The position numbers and the translations under genes are program-made. DNA of 44,138 bases from a virus, in the IMG/VR virus record IMGVR_UViG_3300020152_000009, positions 1-44,138 of that record. One strand, written 5' to 3'. The stretch's first letter is position 1, and the number at the start of each line of letters is the position of its first letter. The notes under the pieces are model-generated. The model was not told where the DNA came from, did not search any database, and saw only the letters and a list, made by a program, of their open reading frames with translations. Below, one piece after another: positions 1-8,941 of the stretch.

Positions 1-127
1 CATCCCGAGTGGCAGACTGACGTGCTCGGTACGCCGGACACGACCAACAACCAGCCGGAAGGCAACGACTGGACCTATGACGCCATCGCGCCGACTACCC
101 GCGTTGGCAACTACACGCAGATTTCGG
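1..127. repeat. Left copy of 127-bp terminal overlap
   Basis: Bases 1-127 are identical to 44012-44138 and lie inside the capsid gene. Joining the two copies gives one uninterrupted 336-codon reading frame, so the molecule is a circle of 44,011 bp. The length of 127 is a common assembler k-mer, so I read this as an assembly overlap and not as a phage terminal repeat. The P22-like terminase and portal suggest headful packaging, which would also assemble as a circle. Confidence 0.95.
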
Positions 128-873
128 AAAAGACCCTGATCATCTCGCGTACTCAGGACAACACGGACAAGGCCGGGCGTCGTTCCGAACTTGCCCGCGA
201 AGTTGCCAAGAAGGGAACCGAGCTGCGCATCGACATGGAAGTGATCATGCTCTCCAACCAGGCCTCGTCGGCCGGATCGGGCAATGGCGCGACCAATCGC
301 AAGCTCGGCGGTTTCCGTGCATGGCTCGCCACCAACGACTCCCTTGGGGCCGGCGGTGCATCGGGCGGCTTCAACTCCAGCACCGGCATTGTCGATGCTG
401 CGACCAACGGCACTCAGCGCGCTCTGACCAAGGCGCTGATCGATGAAGTCAACCTCTCGCAGACCAATGCGGGCGGTGAAGGCAACGTGCTGATGATGTC
501 GAACTACAACAAGACCGTGTTCTCGCGGTTCCTTGATGATGCCGACATTGTTCCGCTGCGCAGCCAGCTCAAGAACGGGCAGCAGGCCACCATCGTTGGT
601 GCGGCTGATGCCTACCTGAGCGACTTCGGCCTGCTCACCGTGGTTCCCAACGTCCAGATGACTCGTGCCGGCGCCACTATTGCCCGCAACGTGTTCCTCA
701 TCGATCCGTCGATGGTGACCATGGGTGTTTTCGATGACATCCAGATCCACAAGCCCGCCAAGACTGGCGATGCCGAGAAGCGCGTCCTCAACGTCGAGTA
801 CACGCTGATCGTCAACAACGAAGCGGCTCACGCCGTCATTGCCGATACCTACGGCATGTCGGCTACGGCCTAA
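1..873 (+). CDS. Major capsid protein, 3' part (continued from 43874)
   Basis: This is the carboxy-terminal 290 residues of a 336-residue protein whose first 46 codons lie at 43874-44011. The sequence matches the DUF5309/SU10 major capsid family: an N-terminal stretch reading PEKTPFMALIG, then QPEGNDW, SRTQDNTDKAG and a C-terminal beta-rich part ending near YTLIVNNEAAHAVI. The family has the HK97 fold and builds the icosahedral shell. It follows the scaffold gene at 42818 and precedes a probable decoration protein. Neither end of the window is a real gene end, and the reading frame is continuous across the junction. Confidence 0.93.
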   Translation, partial: HPEWQTDVLGTPDTTNNQPEGNDWTYDAIAPTTRVGNYTQISEKTLIISRTQDNTDKAGRRSELAREVAKKGTELRIDMEVIMLSNQASSAGSGNGATNRKLGGFRAWLATNDSLGAGGASGGFNSSTGIVDAATNGTQRALTKALIDEVNLSQTNAGGEGNVLMMSNYNKTVFSRFLDDADIVPLRSQLKNGQQATIVGAADAYLSDFGLLTVVPNVQMTRAGATIARNVFLIDPSMVTMGVFDDIQIHKPAKTGDAEKRVLNVEYTLIVNNEAAHAVIADTYGMSATA

Positions 874-884
874 GGAGAACGAAA

Positions 885-1319
885 ATGGCAGAAATCCTCC
901 AGCCTATCACTCTGACCGCTTCGACCAGCATCAACCGCAAGAGCCATGCCGAGACTGTGCTGAATATCAGCGCTGCCGCCGGCCTGACTCTCACCCTTCC
1001 GGCCTCGGAAGGGAAGGGCGCCCTCTATCGCTTCTTCGTCCGGACCACCGTCACGTCGAACAACGCTATCATTCAGGTGGCGAACGCGACGGACGTAATG
1101 CAGGGCTCGTGCGTCATGGCGCAGGACGCGGCCGATACCGCAGTGATCTTCGAAACCGCTTCGACCACCGACACGATCACCATGAACGGCTCCACCAAGG
1201 GCGGCATCATCGGTGATTTCATCGAGCTCGAAGACGTTGCGGCCGGCTTCTGGTCGGTTCGCATGGTGGCACAGGGCACCGGCACAGAGGCCACGCCGTT
1301 CTCGGCTGCGGTCTCCTAA
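885..1319 (+). CDS. Probable capsid decoration/head-stabilising protein
   Basis: This 144-residue protein starts 12 bp after the capsid stop, with a strong AAGGAGA ribosome site. It has no cysteine pair or enzyme motif apart from one Cys near residue 77, and is rich in Thr, Ala, Ser and alternating hydrophobic residues (TLTLPA, FFVRTTVTSNNAIIQVA), which suggests beta structure. A small beta-rich protein next to the capsid gene is typically a decoration or cement protein. The role is inferred from position and composition only. An intrinsic terminator follows, so capsid and this gene may be made from an abundant transcript ending at 1376. Confidence 0.55.
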   Translation: MAEILQPITLTASTSINRKSHAETVLNISAAAGLTLTLPASEGKGALYRFFVRTTVTSNNAIIQVANATDVMQGSCVMAQDAADTAVIFETASTTDTITMNGSTKGGIIGDFIELEDVAAGFWSVRMVAQGTGTEATPFSAAVS

Positions 1320-1349
1320 ATCGGGTCAGGCAACTGATCCTTACGCAGA

Positions 1350-1376
1350 GGGCGGTTCTTCGGAGCCGCCCTTTTT
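1350..1376 (+). terminator. Intrinsic terminator after capsid/decoration genes
   Basis: A stem GGGCGGTTC / GAGCCGCCC (one G-T wobble) with a TTCG tetraloop is followed by TTTTT. The structure is textbook for Rho-independent termination. It lies inside the late operon, so transcription of downstream head and tail genes needs partial read-through, antitermination or another promoter. Confidence 0.88.
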
Positions 1377-1445
1377 CTATGGGGCATCGAGAAACACGGG
1401 CGGACCACGGCCCGCCCCAATCAACCCCAGGCAAGGAATTTGCAA

Positions 1446-1964
1446 ATGACCAACAACAAGCATCACACCACGCATCGGCCGGCGCAGAATTTTGGCGGCA
1501 AGGGCGACCATGACAAGGACGGCAAGGTTGGCGGTGCGGCTCCGGCTGTGAACACCGACGAGCCCTCCCAGCTCAAGAACAACATCGACCAGGTGCTCCA
1601 GCCCACGGGCGATGGCGGCATTGCTGGCGGTGAACTCCCCCCTGTCGGTGCGGCCGGCAATGAGCCTGCCGAGCAGGCGCCGACGCAGGCGGAGAAGGAA
1701 TACAACGCCGGCCTGGAAGAAGGTCGCAAGGCCAATTCCAAGGTCGATATGCGTCCTGATCCGGCCAAGAAGCTGGTCACGATGAAGCTCGAAAAGAACT
1801 ATCGCCCCGAGGGTGAGCATGTGGTTGTCGGTACGCCGCCGGCCGCTGTCCTCGCCGGCACGGGCACCGAAGGCAAGCTTTGGGCCGGCACCATCGTCAA
1901 GCTGCCCGAGGCCGAGGCCAAGAAGCTCCATCAGGCCAAGATCGCTACCCGTGACTTCGATTAA
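1446..1964 (+). CDS. Virion-associated protein with small C-terminal beta domain
   Basis: The protein has 172 residues. The ATG at 1446 is chosen because AAGGAA sits 7 bp upstream; a TTG six bases earlier is less likely. Residues 1-80 are low-complexity and polar (Asn, Gly, Pro, Glu), probably disordered. The last 65 residues (VTMKLEKNYRPEGEHVVVG to KLPEAEAKKLHQAKIA) resemble the short phage domain in which a beta hairpin is followed by a helix ending 'A..L...G/A'. It lies between capsid and adaptor genes, so a head-completion role is possible. The function is not known. Confidence 0.5.
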   Translation: MTNNKHHTTHRPAQNFGGKGDHDKDGKVGGAAPAVNTDEPSQLKNNIDQVLQPTGDGGIAGGELPPVGAAGNEPAEQAPTQAEKEYNAGLEEGRKANSKVDMRPDPAKKLVTMKLEKNYRPEGEHVVVGTPPAAVLAGTGTEGKLWAGTIVKLPEAEAKKLHQAKIATRDFD

Positions 1965-2343
1965 GCTCACGGAAGCCGATTGCCAGAACGTTACGTGGGA
2001 GGTGGTGGAAACCACCCCCCACTACCGGCGCTCCATCGGTCGCGGCACTCATCCCCAGACGGGCCTGCCTATCGAGGTTCAGCGCACGGAATTCCTCGCG
2101 GATGAGGAAATCCAGAAGCTCAACACCGAAGAACGGAACTCCCGCGACGCCAAGGCATGGTCGGCGGGTGCAGGCAGCGACAAGGGCGGGAACATGCCGC
2201 TGATCCGAGTGGGCCGCATCCCGCTCAACAAGTTCTTCGCTGAAGTAGCCGGCAAGATGCAGACCGGTGACAAGGACCACCTCTACTGGTGGCTCAACCG
2301 CGATGAGAACCAGCCCTTCCGCACCAAGTCGGGGAAACTGTGA
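1951..2343 (+). CDS. Hypothetical head/tail-region protein
   Basis: This 130-residue protein starts at GTG 1951 and overlaps the previous gene by 14 bp; no ATG lies near the preceding stop. Its stop overlaps the next start as TGATG. I recognise no domain. The middle (residues 45-75) is charged and may be helical; the C-terminal part contains aromatic residues (HLYWWLNRD). Tight coupling to the adaptor gene suggests that it is part of the virion assembly cassette. A start further upstream in the same frame is open but would overlap the previous gene heavily. Confidence 0.6.
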   Translation: MTSIKLTEADCQNVTWEVVETTPHYRRSIGRGTHPQTGLPIEVQRTEFLADEEIQKLNTEERNSRDAKAWSAGAGSDKGGNMPLIRVGRIPLNKFFAEVAGKMQTGDKDHLYWWLNRDENQPFRTKSGKL

Positions 2344-2957
2344 TGCCGTTCGACAGTTACACAACCCTGAGCACCGCCTTGAGCGAATGGGAAGAGCGCA
2401 CCTATCCCTCCGCCAGAACCGATGAGTTCATTGCTCTGGCCGAGGCGCGGGCGAACCGCAAGCTGCGCCAGGACTTCCGGCGCCGGACCTCTGCCACGGT
2501 CAATACCGATGCCGATGGTGTGGGAACCCTGCCTACCGGCTTTGTCGGGCTCACTTCCATTACCCGATCGCTGCTCGGCTCTGTGCCAATGTCGCAGGTG
2601 TCGTGGGCGGCGATGATTGATCGCAACCCGTATCGCATCGGCAGCGAAGCAGGCGTGTTCGCCATCAGCGGCACATCCCTCATGGTGGCGCCCGTTACCG
2701 ACGACGACTTCACCATCCAGTTTTCGTCCATTCTCAGCGGCCTTTCGTCCTCGAACGTGACCAACTGGCTGCTGGCCCTTGCGCCCGACTATTACCTCTT
2801 CGGCGGGCAGGCAGCGGCCAGTGCCTACGAGAAGGATTACAACGCCGCGTCATTCCTCCAGGCCCAAGCTGACGAAATCCTTGATGACCTCGTTTCGCAG
2901 GGCAACGTCGCTGAGTACAGCAGCGCCGAGATGACCCTCAACATGGTCACGCCCTGA
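2343..2957 (+). CDS. Head-to-tail adaptor protein (P22 gp4/SU10 adaptor type)
   Basis: The 204-residue protein begins with SYTTLSTALSEWEER and has the features of the SU10/P22 adaptor family: N-terminal helices with a FIALAEARANRKLR segment, a beta middle part (GVGTLPTGFVGLTSI), then helices near the C terminus (YYLFGGQAAASAYEKDYN). Such proteins bind under the portal ring and extend it toward the tail. The order portal, scaffold, capsid, adaptor, nozzle supports the call. The start ATG at 2343 overlaps the upstream TGA, and the stop overlaps the next ATG. Confidence 0.72.
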   Translation: MPFDSYTTLSTALSEWEERTYPSARTDEFIALAEARANRKLRQDFRRRTSATVNTDADGVGTLPTGFVGLTSITRSLLGSVPMSQVSWAAMIDRNPYRIGSEAGVFAISGTSLMVAPVTDDDFTIQFSSILSGLSSSNVTNWLLALAPDYYLFGGQAAASAYEKDYNAASFLQAQADEILDDLVSQGNVAEYSSAEMTLNMVTP

Positions 2958-4381
2958 TGCTGCCGTTCGGACCTTATAGACCAGATATCGCGGAAACCAA
3001 CCCGGCCATGTCGCGGCACGTCCTCAACGTGAACCCGCGCAAGGACAGCCAAGGGGTGTCGTATCACCCCCGGCGCAGCCTACAGGTCACGACAGGGGCC
3101 ATGGCCCTTCCTGGGGCTCCGCGCGGCGGTCTGGCCGTGGTGCAGCGCTCCGGCGTGTTCAAGGGCTACTTCGGCACGGTGGACAAACTCTATGAGATGG
3201 ATGCGACCTATCAGTTTGCTGAGATCGGAACGGGCTATGCGGTTCCCTCGGGCCATAGCTGGGGCATGTGCCAGTATGGCGAGCACCTGATCGTCAGCAA
3301 CACCACTGACGGCATGCTGGAATGGGACATTGAAAGCGGCGGCACGGTTGATCCGGTAACCGATGGCCCAGCCGCGCGGTCTGTGTTTGTCTGGGCGGAA
3401 ATGGTTCTGGCGCTCGACTGCGACGGCGACAACCGCCTGATGCGCAATTCAGCTCCGGGCTCCTACATCAACTGGACGACACGCGGGGCAGGGGCACAGG
3501 AGTTCGCGGACGGCGAGGCCCTGATGGGCGGCGGCGTGGTCAATGACGGTCAGGCCGTGGTCATCCAGCGTGGTGCGGTGCGGCTGCTGACGGTTACAGG
3601 GACCGAGCGCATCTTCCGCATCGACAAGTTTCCCGGTGATGTCGGGGCCGTGAGCCCGGAAAGCATCGTGCAAATCCCTGGCGGCGTTGCCTTCATGGAC
3701 AGTTCGGGTCCACAGATTGCCACGGCGCAGGGCGTCATGGCGATTGGGGACGACAAGGTAGCCCGCACGTTTATTGCCAGCGTTGGCGACATTACGGCTG
3801 TCACGGCGACCTATGATCCCGAGCTGAAACAGGTCGTTTGGCGCAAGGACGAGGACGAGCTGCTGGTCTACGACCTCGCCACGCAGGAATTCGTGCCGGT
3901 AGAGGAAGGCACCGGCTACATGATCCGAATGTCCAACCCGGCATTGTCACTGGAGGATCTGGATGACTACGGCGATCTGGATGACCTGCCGTATCCGCTC
4001 GATTCCAACGCATGGAAGGGCGGGCGGCCTCGGCTCGCTGCCCTGGACGCTGACTACAAATTCGGGTTCTTCGATGGCGCTGCCCTGGCGGCAGAAATCG
4101 AGACCGCGACGCTGACCGACAACGTATCGATGCTCGTAAGCTGGCTCGCGCCGGTCTCAGACGACCCCAACGTGACCCTGACCCTCGGCGTTCGTGACCG
4201 GCTCGCTGATGCGGTGACGTTCAAAGACCCGGTGGGCCAGACGGCAAGCGGGCGGTTTCCTGTGCGAGGCAGGGGCAAGTGCATTGTGATCCGGGTGAAC
4301 CACGCCGCAGGCGCTACGTGGACCTATGACCGAGGCATTGAAATTCCACCGAATGGCATTAGCAAGGGTGGCCCTAAATGA
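2957..4381 (+). CDS. Tail nozzle/DNA-stabilisation protein (P22 gp10-like)
   Basis: The protein has 474 residues. Repeated short blocks (GVFKGYFGTVDKLYEMD, GEHLIVSNTTDGMLEWD, EDELLVYDLATQEFVPV) look like blades of a beta propeller, as in the nozzle or gp10 proteins of P22- and SU10-type tails. A nozzle closes the tail tube and holds the packaged genome in place. Placement directly after the adaptor gene, with a 1-bp overlap, fits this. I cannot measure the blade number by eye, so the family assignment is by pattern and gene order. Confidence 0.68.
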   Translation: MLPFGPYRPDIAETNPAMSRHVLNVNPRKDSQGVSYHPRRSLQVTTGAMALPGAPRGGLAVVQRSGVFKGYFGTVDKLYEMDATYQFAEIGTGYAVPSGHSWGMCQYGEHLIVSNTTDGMLEWDIESGGTVDPVTDGPAARSVFVWAEMVLALDCDGDNRLMRNSAPGSYINWTTRGAGAQEFADGEALMGGGVVNDGQAVVIQRGAVRLLTVTGTERIFRIDKFPGDVGAVSPESIVQIPGGVAFMDSSGPQIATAQGVMAIGDDKVARTFIASVGDITAVTATYDPELKQVVWRKDEDELLVYDLATQEFVPVEEGTGYMIRMSNPALSLEDLDDYGDLDDLPYPLDSNAWKGGRPRLAALDADYKFGFFDGAALAAEIETATLTDNVSMLVSWLAPVSDDPNVTLTLGVRDRLADAVTFKDPVGQTASGRFPVRGRGKCIVIRVNHAAGATWTYDRGIEIPPNGISKGGPK

Positions 4382-4713
4382 GCGTCTTTCAGGCGCCTCT
4401 CAATCAACCGGAGCCGGTTCGGGTCGTCCTATCGACCACGAGCGTTACCGAGATCATCCCGAGCGCCGCTACCAAGCAGGCGGTCGGAAAGATCAGGGTC
4501 GCCAATGTCACGGCGTCGGCAGCAACAGTGAACCTTGAGGTCTACGACGGGACCAATTCGTTCTCGTTGACCGGCGCCTGCTCGGTCCCGGCCAACGATG
4601 CCATCGAAATCTATGATGAGTTGCTTCAGAGCGGTCATTCTCTTCGAGCCACCGCAGGCACAGCCTTGGCGCTTGTGGTCCACGCCATCTTTGCGCTGTC
4701 GGCGCAGCGGTAA
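4378..4713 (+). CDS. Small beta-rich virion protein, unknown
   Basis: The 111-residue protein starts at an ATGA overlap with the nozzle gene. It has a beta-sandwich-like pattern (KIRVANVTASAATVNLEVYD, SLTGACSVPANDAIEIYDELL) resembling small immunoglobulin-like or fibre-base modules in phage particles. There is no signal peptide or catalytic motif. Position in the tail cassette suggests a structural role; identity is unknown. Confidence 0.6.
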   Translation: MSVFQAPLNQPEPVRVVLSTTSVTEIIPSAATKQAVGKIRVANVTASAATVNLEVYDGTNSFSLTGACSVPANDAIEIYDELLQSGHSLRATAGTALALVVHAIFALSAQR

Positions 4714-5123
4714 TGCAGTTCGAGCATGTCGAGCCGGCGCGCATTGAGCGCATGTGGCCGGTCATTGCCGAAATACTGGCGCCAGCGGTGCGGAACGATC
4801 CTCGGCAGACCATGGAAGGGCTGCACAAACGCCTAGCCAGCGGCGCTGACAGCCTCTTGGCCATATCCGGTCCCGGCCAATGCCTGATGGTCATCGAAGT
4901 CACCAGCGACCTCGTGTGCTGGACGAAATACCTGGCCGGCTCAATCGAGGGCGGACCCAAGGCGCGCATTGCGATCATGCGGGCTGCGGTTCGGCATCTT
5001 GAGACGGTCGCCCGTGACGCGGGCTGCATCGAACATCGGCTTTGCGGCAGAGATTGGCAGCGGATTTTGCCTGAGTATACGGCCTCAGACGGGCATCCGA
5101 ACGAATTGAGAAAGGTCCTGTAA
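4713..5123 (+). CDS. GNAT-fold-like phage protein
   Basis: The 136-residue protein starts at ATG 4713, overlapping the previous stop by 1 bp. An N-terminal region with repeated hydrophobic strands (DSLLAISGPGQCLMVIEVTS) is followed by a helix (RIAIMRAAVRHLETVARDAGC) and a strand plus helix ending RDWQRILPEY. This order resembles the acetyl-CoA-binding core of GNAT-like proteins that many podoviruses encode beside ejection genes. The consensus pyrophosphate loop (Q/RxxGxG/A) is not clear, so acetyltransferase activity is uncertain. Confidence 0.45.
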   Translation: MQFEHVEPARIERMWPVIAEILAPAVRNDPRQTMEGLHKRLASGADSLLAISGPGQCLMVIEVTSDLVCWTKYLAGSIEGGPKARIAIMRAAVRHLETVARDAGCIEHRLCGRDWQRILPEYTASDGHPNELRKVL

Positions 5124-5124
5124 A

Positions 5125-5805
5125 ATGGGCGGCGGCGGTACTGAAACCACAACGCAGACGAATGCTCCGTCCAATCCGGACGTGAACCCCACCCTGTCCA
5201 TGCTGTTGCGTGGGGTGCAGAACGAGAACAACAAGTTCAACCTAGCGGGCACGAATCCCAACCTGTCGGCGGGCTGGGCATCGCAGCTCGGCGCGGCTGG
5301 CAATCCTGACTATGCGCGTGGTGTGGCGGGGTCAACGCGCGAGCTTGCGGACATCGCCAGCGGCAAGCGCTTTGGCACGGATGATCCCGGCTATGCGACC
5401 ATGCGGGCCGGTGCGCTCGATGACGCTCTGACCGGAGTTGGGTCATCTTTCCTCACGGATGGGCGCTTCGGCTCCTCGGTCATGGGCGATGCTGCCGGCA
5501 CTGCGGCGACACAAACGCTGGCCGGGCTCGATTACGCCAACCTCCAGAACGACCAGCAGCGACAGATGCAGGCGATTTCAGCCCTGCCGGGCGCCTTTGC
5601 CATGGGACAGGCACCGGGCAGCGTTCAGCAGTCGGTTGGGCAATCCCAGATACAGGCTCCATGGATGGGGCTCAACAATGCTTCGAGCATTCTGGCCGGA
5701 ACGGCGGGAACAGGAGGCTCCACCAGCACCATGACACAGCCCGGCGCCCCGTGGTGGCAGGCTCCCGTTGCTATTGGCGGCACTCTTGCCGGCGCATTCT
5801 TCTAG
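5125..5805 (+). CDS. Ejection/internal virion protein, small
   Basis: The protein has 226 residues and starts at ATG 5125 with AAAGG upstream. It begins with MGGGGTETTTQTN, a Gly/Thr opening seen in many podovirus ejection proteins, and continues with Ala-, Gly-, Ser- and Gln-rich helical sequence. The C terminus (APVAIGGTLAGAFF) is a short hydrophobic helix that could insert into a membrane. Together with the next two genes it probably forms the set ejected with DNA to cross the cell envelope. The function is inferred from composition and order. Confidence 0.6.
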   Translation: MGGGGTETTTQTNAPSNPDVNPTLSMLLRGVQNENNKFNLAGTNPNLSAGWASQLGAAGNPDYARGVAGSTRELADIASGKRFGTDDPGYATMRAGALDDALTGVGSSFLTDGRFGSSVMGDAAGTAATQTLAGLDYANLQNDQQRQMQAISALPGAFAMGQAPGSVQQSVGQSQIQAPWMGLNNASSILAGTAGTGGSTSTMTQPGAPWWQAPVAIGGTLAGAFF

Positions 5806-5814
5806 GAGACACAG

Positions 5815-6723
5815 ATGGCCGGTTTTGGTGAAAGCCTCGGGTGGGCTGACAATCCCTGGTATAAGGCGTTCGATGCCAACCGCAGCGCGATTGTTTCGGG
5901 CTTTGCGGGGCTCGGCGCGGCACGTCCCGGCAATATCGGGGGTGGGTTCGCCACGGGCTTTGCTCAGGGCATGCCGATGGATGAGCAACGGGCGGATCGC
6001 GCGGCGGAAGAGGCCAAACTGGGGGAACAGACCAACGCTACCAAGTCCTGGCTTGAGCAGCATGGTTTTACCGACCTTGTGCCGCTGGTGGACGCAGGAC
6101 AGGCTGATGTTGCGTTCAACATGGCATCGGATCGGTTGAAGCCCAAGGCCGCGCCCGAAGGGTTTACGCTTGGCGCGGGCGAGTCCAGATACGATGGCGC
6201 CGGCAACGTGATCGCTCAGGGTGCGCCGGATCAGCAGGACCAGTTCGGAAACGAGAAGGATCTCTACGCTCAGTACGCAGCTTCCGACCCGGTGAAGATC
6301 TACGAAACCGTCAAGGGCGGCTATGAGCGCGTTCGGCAATCGGCAGCGCTCCAGTCGGGAGCGGGCGATATGGGCCTGATCTACGGCTACATGAAGATGC
6401 TTGATCCGGGCTCAGTTGTGCGCGAAAGCGAATTCGCCATGGCCGCGCAGGCGGGCTCATATGGTGAGCAAATCCAGGGCCTTGTGAGCCGTCTGGTTAA
6501 CGGCGAGCGCCTGCCCGAAACCGTGCGCCAGCAGTTCGTGCAGGCGGCGGATGGCATCTACAAAGAGACGGCCGCGAACCTCGGCGGCATCAATGACCAG
6601 TTCTCGACCCGTGCGCAGAACTATGGCGTTGACCCCAGCATGTTCATTCGCCAGCCCGAGAGCTATCAGCCCATTCAGGGGATCGTCACCATGCCCAACG
6701 GCAATACCGTGAAGCCGCTCTGA
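5815..6723 (+). CDS. Ejection/DNA-transfer protein
   Basis: The 302-residue protein is preceded by AGGAGACAC. It contains the segment YMKMLDPGSVVRESEFAMA (near residues 202-220), a recognisable motif of podovirus DNA-transfer and ejection proteins. The first 50 residues are Gly- and Ala-rich with hydrophobic character (AIVSGFAGLGAARPGNIGGG). Its stop overlaps the start of the large 654-aa gene. These proteins sit inside the capsid or portal and leave ahead of the genome. Confidence 0.68.
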   Translation: MAGFGESLGWADNPWYKAFDANRSAIVSGFAGLGAARPGNIGGGFATGFAQGMPMDEQRADRAAEEAKLGEQTNATKSWLEQHGFTDLVPLVDAGQADVAFNMASDRLKPKAAPEGFTLGAGESRYDGAGNVIAQGAPDQQDQFGNEKDLYAQYAASDPVKIYETVKGGYERVRQSAALQSGAGDMGLIYGYMKMLDPGSVVRESEFAMAAQAGSYGEQIQGLVSRLVNGERLPETVRQQFVQAADGIYKETAANLGGINDQFSTRAQNYGVDPSMFIRQPESYQPIQGIVTMPNGNTVKPL

Positions 6724-8687
6724 TGGCGAAGTTCGAGGTCGCGACCCCCGATGGCCGCAAGTTCGAGATTGAGGCGCCTGATGCCCAGTCGGCAAGCGAC
6801 ACGCTGGACGAATATCTGGCCTCGCAGGGCAACGCGGCGCCGTCGCCAGCCTATGATGAAGCTCTCGCGGCGGGTTCCCAGGCATCGCAGAAATTTGCCG
6901 GATATCAGCCAAGCAATGCTCCAAACCTTGCAGATCGGGCGCAGTCGTTCGGACAAGGCGTGATTGAGGGCCTGCCCGTCGCGGGCCCGTGGCTTGCCGA
7001 CCGTCGCGTTGACCTTGATGCCACTATTGCTCAACTGCCGGGCGGCATGACGCCGGAGCAGGTGCGGGCCGGGGCTGCTGAGCGAAAGGCGTACCTTGAG
7101 CAGCATGCAGGGAATGAACGGCTGGCGGGCAATGTTGCTGGGGCGGTCCTGCCACTGGCGGTTGCTGGGGTTGCCGGTCCAGCGATTGTTGGCCGCGCAT
7201 TGGGCATGACTGGTGGTCTTGGCTCTCAGGTCATGTTTGGCGGACTATCGAGTGGAGCGATCTCGGGCGTAGATACGCTCGCTCGCGGTGGCTCGCCAGA
7301 AGACGCGCTCAAAAGCGGCGCGATGGGTGTCGGGGTCGGCGGGGCCGCTCCGCTTGTCTTCAAGGGTCTCGGGGCGGGCTGGAATGCGCTCACTCGCCAA
7401 GGCGTCCCAAAGGGTGCCGCCAACGTTGCTTCCGCCATGGCCGACGATGGCATTGCGCCAGCAGGGCTTTCCCGCGCGCTTGCGCAGTTGGGACCAGATG
7501 CCACGGTAATGGACCTAGGCCCCAATCTTCAGTCTCTTGCGGGCGGGCTCGCGTCTGTGCGCGGTCCCGCACAAAAGGTGCTGCGCAATACCGTGGAAGC
7601 TCGTGCGGCCGGCGGGCCTACTCGCATGGCAGCAGACATCGCCAAGACGCTCGGTTCTGGACCAGAAATTGGCCAGTTGACCGAAAGCATCATCGCCGCG
7701 CAGAAGGCGGCGGCCGATCCGCTTTACACCGCTGTCCGTAATGTTCCGGTGCCGATGGCCGGAAACATTAAACTCATCACCTCTACGCCGCTCGGTAGCC
7801 GAGCCCTCAAAGAGGGCATGGAAATGGCGGCGAATGATGGCGTCCCTATGGGCACGATGACAATCGGCGTCCTCGACTACACCAAGCAGGCCTTAGACGA
7901 CATCGCAACGGCCGCCCGGCGCGCTGGTCAGAACAACGCCGCGCGCCAGGCTGGCGAAATGGCCCGGGTGCTGGCCGCCGAAGGCGACAAGGTTGCGCCT
8001 GGTTATCAGGCTGCCCGCGAAGCATTTGCCGGGCCAGCAGCTGTGCTGGATGCCATCGAAACGGGCCGTGGCACGTTCAAAGGGGATATGTCTCCGGCCG
8101 AACTTCAGCGCACCATGGCCTCGCTCACCGCCAGCGAAAAGGACGCATTCCTTCAGGGCGCACAGACTGCTGTCGCAGATATGCTTGGAAACTCCGCAAA
8201 TGATGTTGCCAGCGTTAGGACGCTTCTCCGCAAGCCGTACAACGAAGCCAAGATGCGCGCCCTAATCGGAAACGACGCGACAGACGAGCTGCTACGCGCT
8301 GTGGATCGTGAACTCATGTTCGGGCAGACGGCCAATGCAGTCGCCAAGAACAGCGAAACCGCTCGACGCATGAACGCCCAAGGCATGGTCAACCCGGATG
8401 GTGGGGCAGACCTGGGCCCGCAGGGTACCATTGGTCTGGTGTTTTCAGCGATCAATGCTGCACGGGCAAAGTTGCGAGCGGCACTGCAGCCAGGGGTCAA
8501 CCAGCAGTCGGCTGACTTGCTCACCAGCGGTGCGCCAACGCCCCAGCAAATGCAGATGCTCACGCGAGCCCAGGAGCCGCCAAGAGCATTGCCCATCGCT
8601 CCCGCCTCGGTGCCGCTGCTACCAGGACAGGACTTAGGGAACCGTCCTCCGCTCCGTATCACGGTCGATGGAAGCCCAGGCTACTAG
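6723..8687 (+). CDS. Large internal virion/ejection protein
   Basis: The protein has 654 residues. The N terminus (KFEVATPDGRKFEIEAPDA) is a short beta module often found at the front of phage virion proteins. Residues about 135-220 hold Gly/Ala-rich hydrophobic stretches (VAGAVLPLAVAGVAGPAIVG, GVGVGGAAPLVFKGLGAG) able to cross a membrane, and the rest is largely helical and charged. This fits the largest podovirus ejection protein, which helps build the trans-envelope channel. No lysozyme or transglycosylase motif is visible; the hydrolase is a separate gene at 10065. The stop shares a CTAG with the convergent gene at 8684. Confidence 0.6.
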   Translation: MAKFEVATPDGRKFEIEAPDAQSASDTLDEYLASQGNAAPSPAYDEALAAGSQASQKFAGYQPSNAPNLADRAQSFGQGVIEGLPVAGPWLADRRVDLDATIAQLPGGMTPEQVRAGAAERKAYLEQHAGNERLAGNVAGAVLPLAVAGVAGPAIVGRALGMTGGLGSQVMFGGLSSGAISGVDTLARGGSPEDALKSGAMGVGVGGAAPLVFKGLGAGWNALTRQGVPKGAANVASAMADDGIAPAGLSRALAQLGPDATVMDLGPNLQSLAGGLASVRGPAQKVLRNTVEARAAGGPTRMAADIAKTLGSGPEIGQLTESIIAAQKAAADPLYTAVRNVPVPMAGNIKLITSTPLGSRALKEGMEMAANDGVPMGTMTIGVLDYTKQALDDIATAARRAGQNNAARQAGEMARVLAAEGDKVAPGYQAAREAFAGPAAVLDAIETGRGTFKGDMSPAELQRTMASLTASEKDAFLQGAQTAVADMLGNSANDVASVRTLLRKPYNEAKMRALIGNDATDELLRAVDRELMFGQTANAVAKNSETARRMNAQGMVNPDGGADLGPQGTIGLVFSAINAARAKLRAALQPGVNQQSADLLTSGAPTPQQMQMLTRAQEPPRALPIAPASVPLLPGQDLGNRPPLRITVDGSPGY

Positions 8688-8929
8688 ACGCCGCGCCATT
8701 GGTTGAGGAAGACCATAAGGAAACCGCCTGTCGGTACGCTAAAGGCCATTGTCCCCCAGAACAGGGTTTCGTGGGTGATATCGGCTCTATTGAACCAGAT
8801 CGCTGCTAGGATCAGCAGTCCGACAAGGCCCGCCAACCCATGAGCATATGCATTCCGCCGGCTGCGTTTGCTGGTGAACTCGTGGGGCTCTAGGTCGATC
8901 TGGGGCATGGCGCGCAGTATAAGCGCCAC
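8684..8929 (-). CDS. Small membrane protein, antisense to late genes
   Basis: The ORF encodes 81 residues if it starts at GTG 8929, or 74 if it starts at ATG 8908 (MPQIDLEP). Two hydrophobic helices are clear: AGLVGLLILAAIWF and LFWGTMAFSVPTGGFLMVF. The N terminus is polar and basic, suggesting a two-pass inner-membrane protein. It lies downstream of, and co-directional with, the P63C gene, and its stop overlaps that of the ejection gene on a shared CTAG. Its placement against the late operon suggests lysogenic expression, perhaps lysogenic conversion. The family is unknown. Confidence 0.6.
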   Translation of the reverse strand: MALILRAMPQIDLEPHEFTSKRSRRNAYAHGLAGLVGLLILAAIWFNRADITHETLFWGTMAFSVPTGGFLMVFLNQWRGV

Positions 8930-8941
8930 GCCTCAGTATGA

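Noticed and set aside
1-127. The 127-bp identical ends could be a biological direct terminal repeat.
   Set aside because: The length equals a common assembler k-mer, the repeat lies inside the capsid gene, and the terminase and portal suggest headful packaging.
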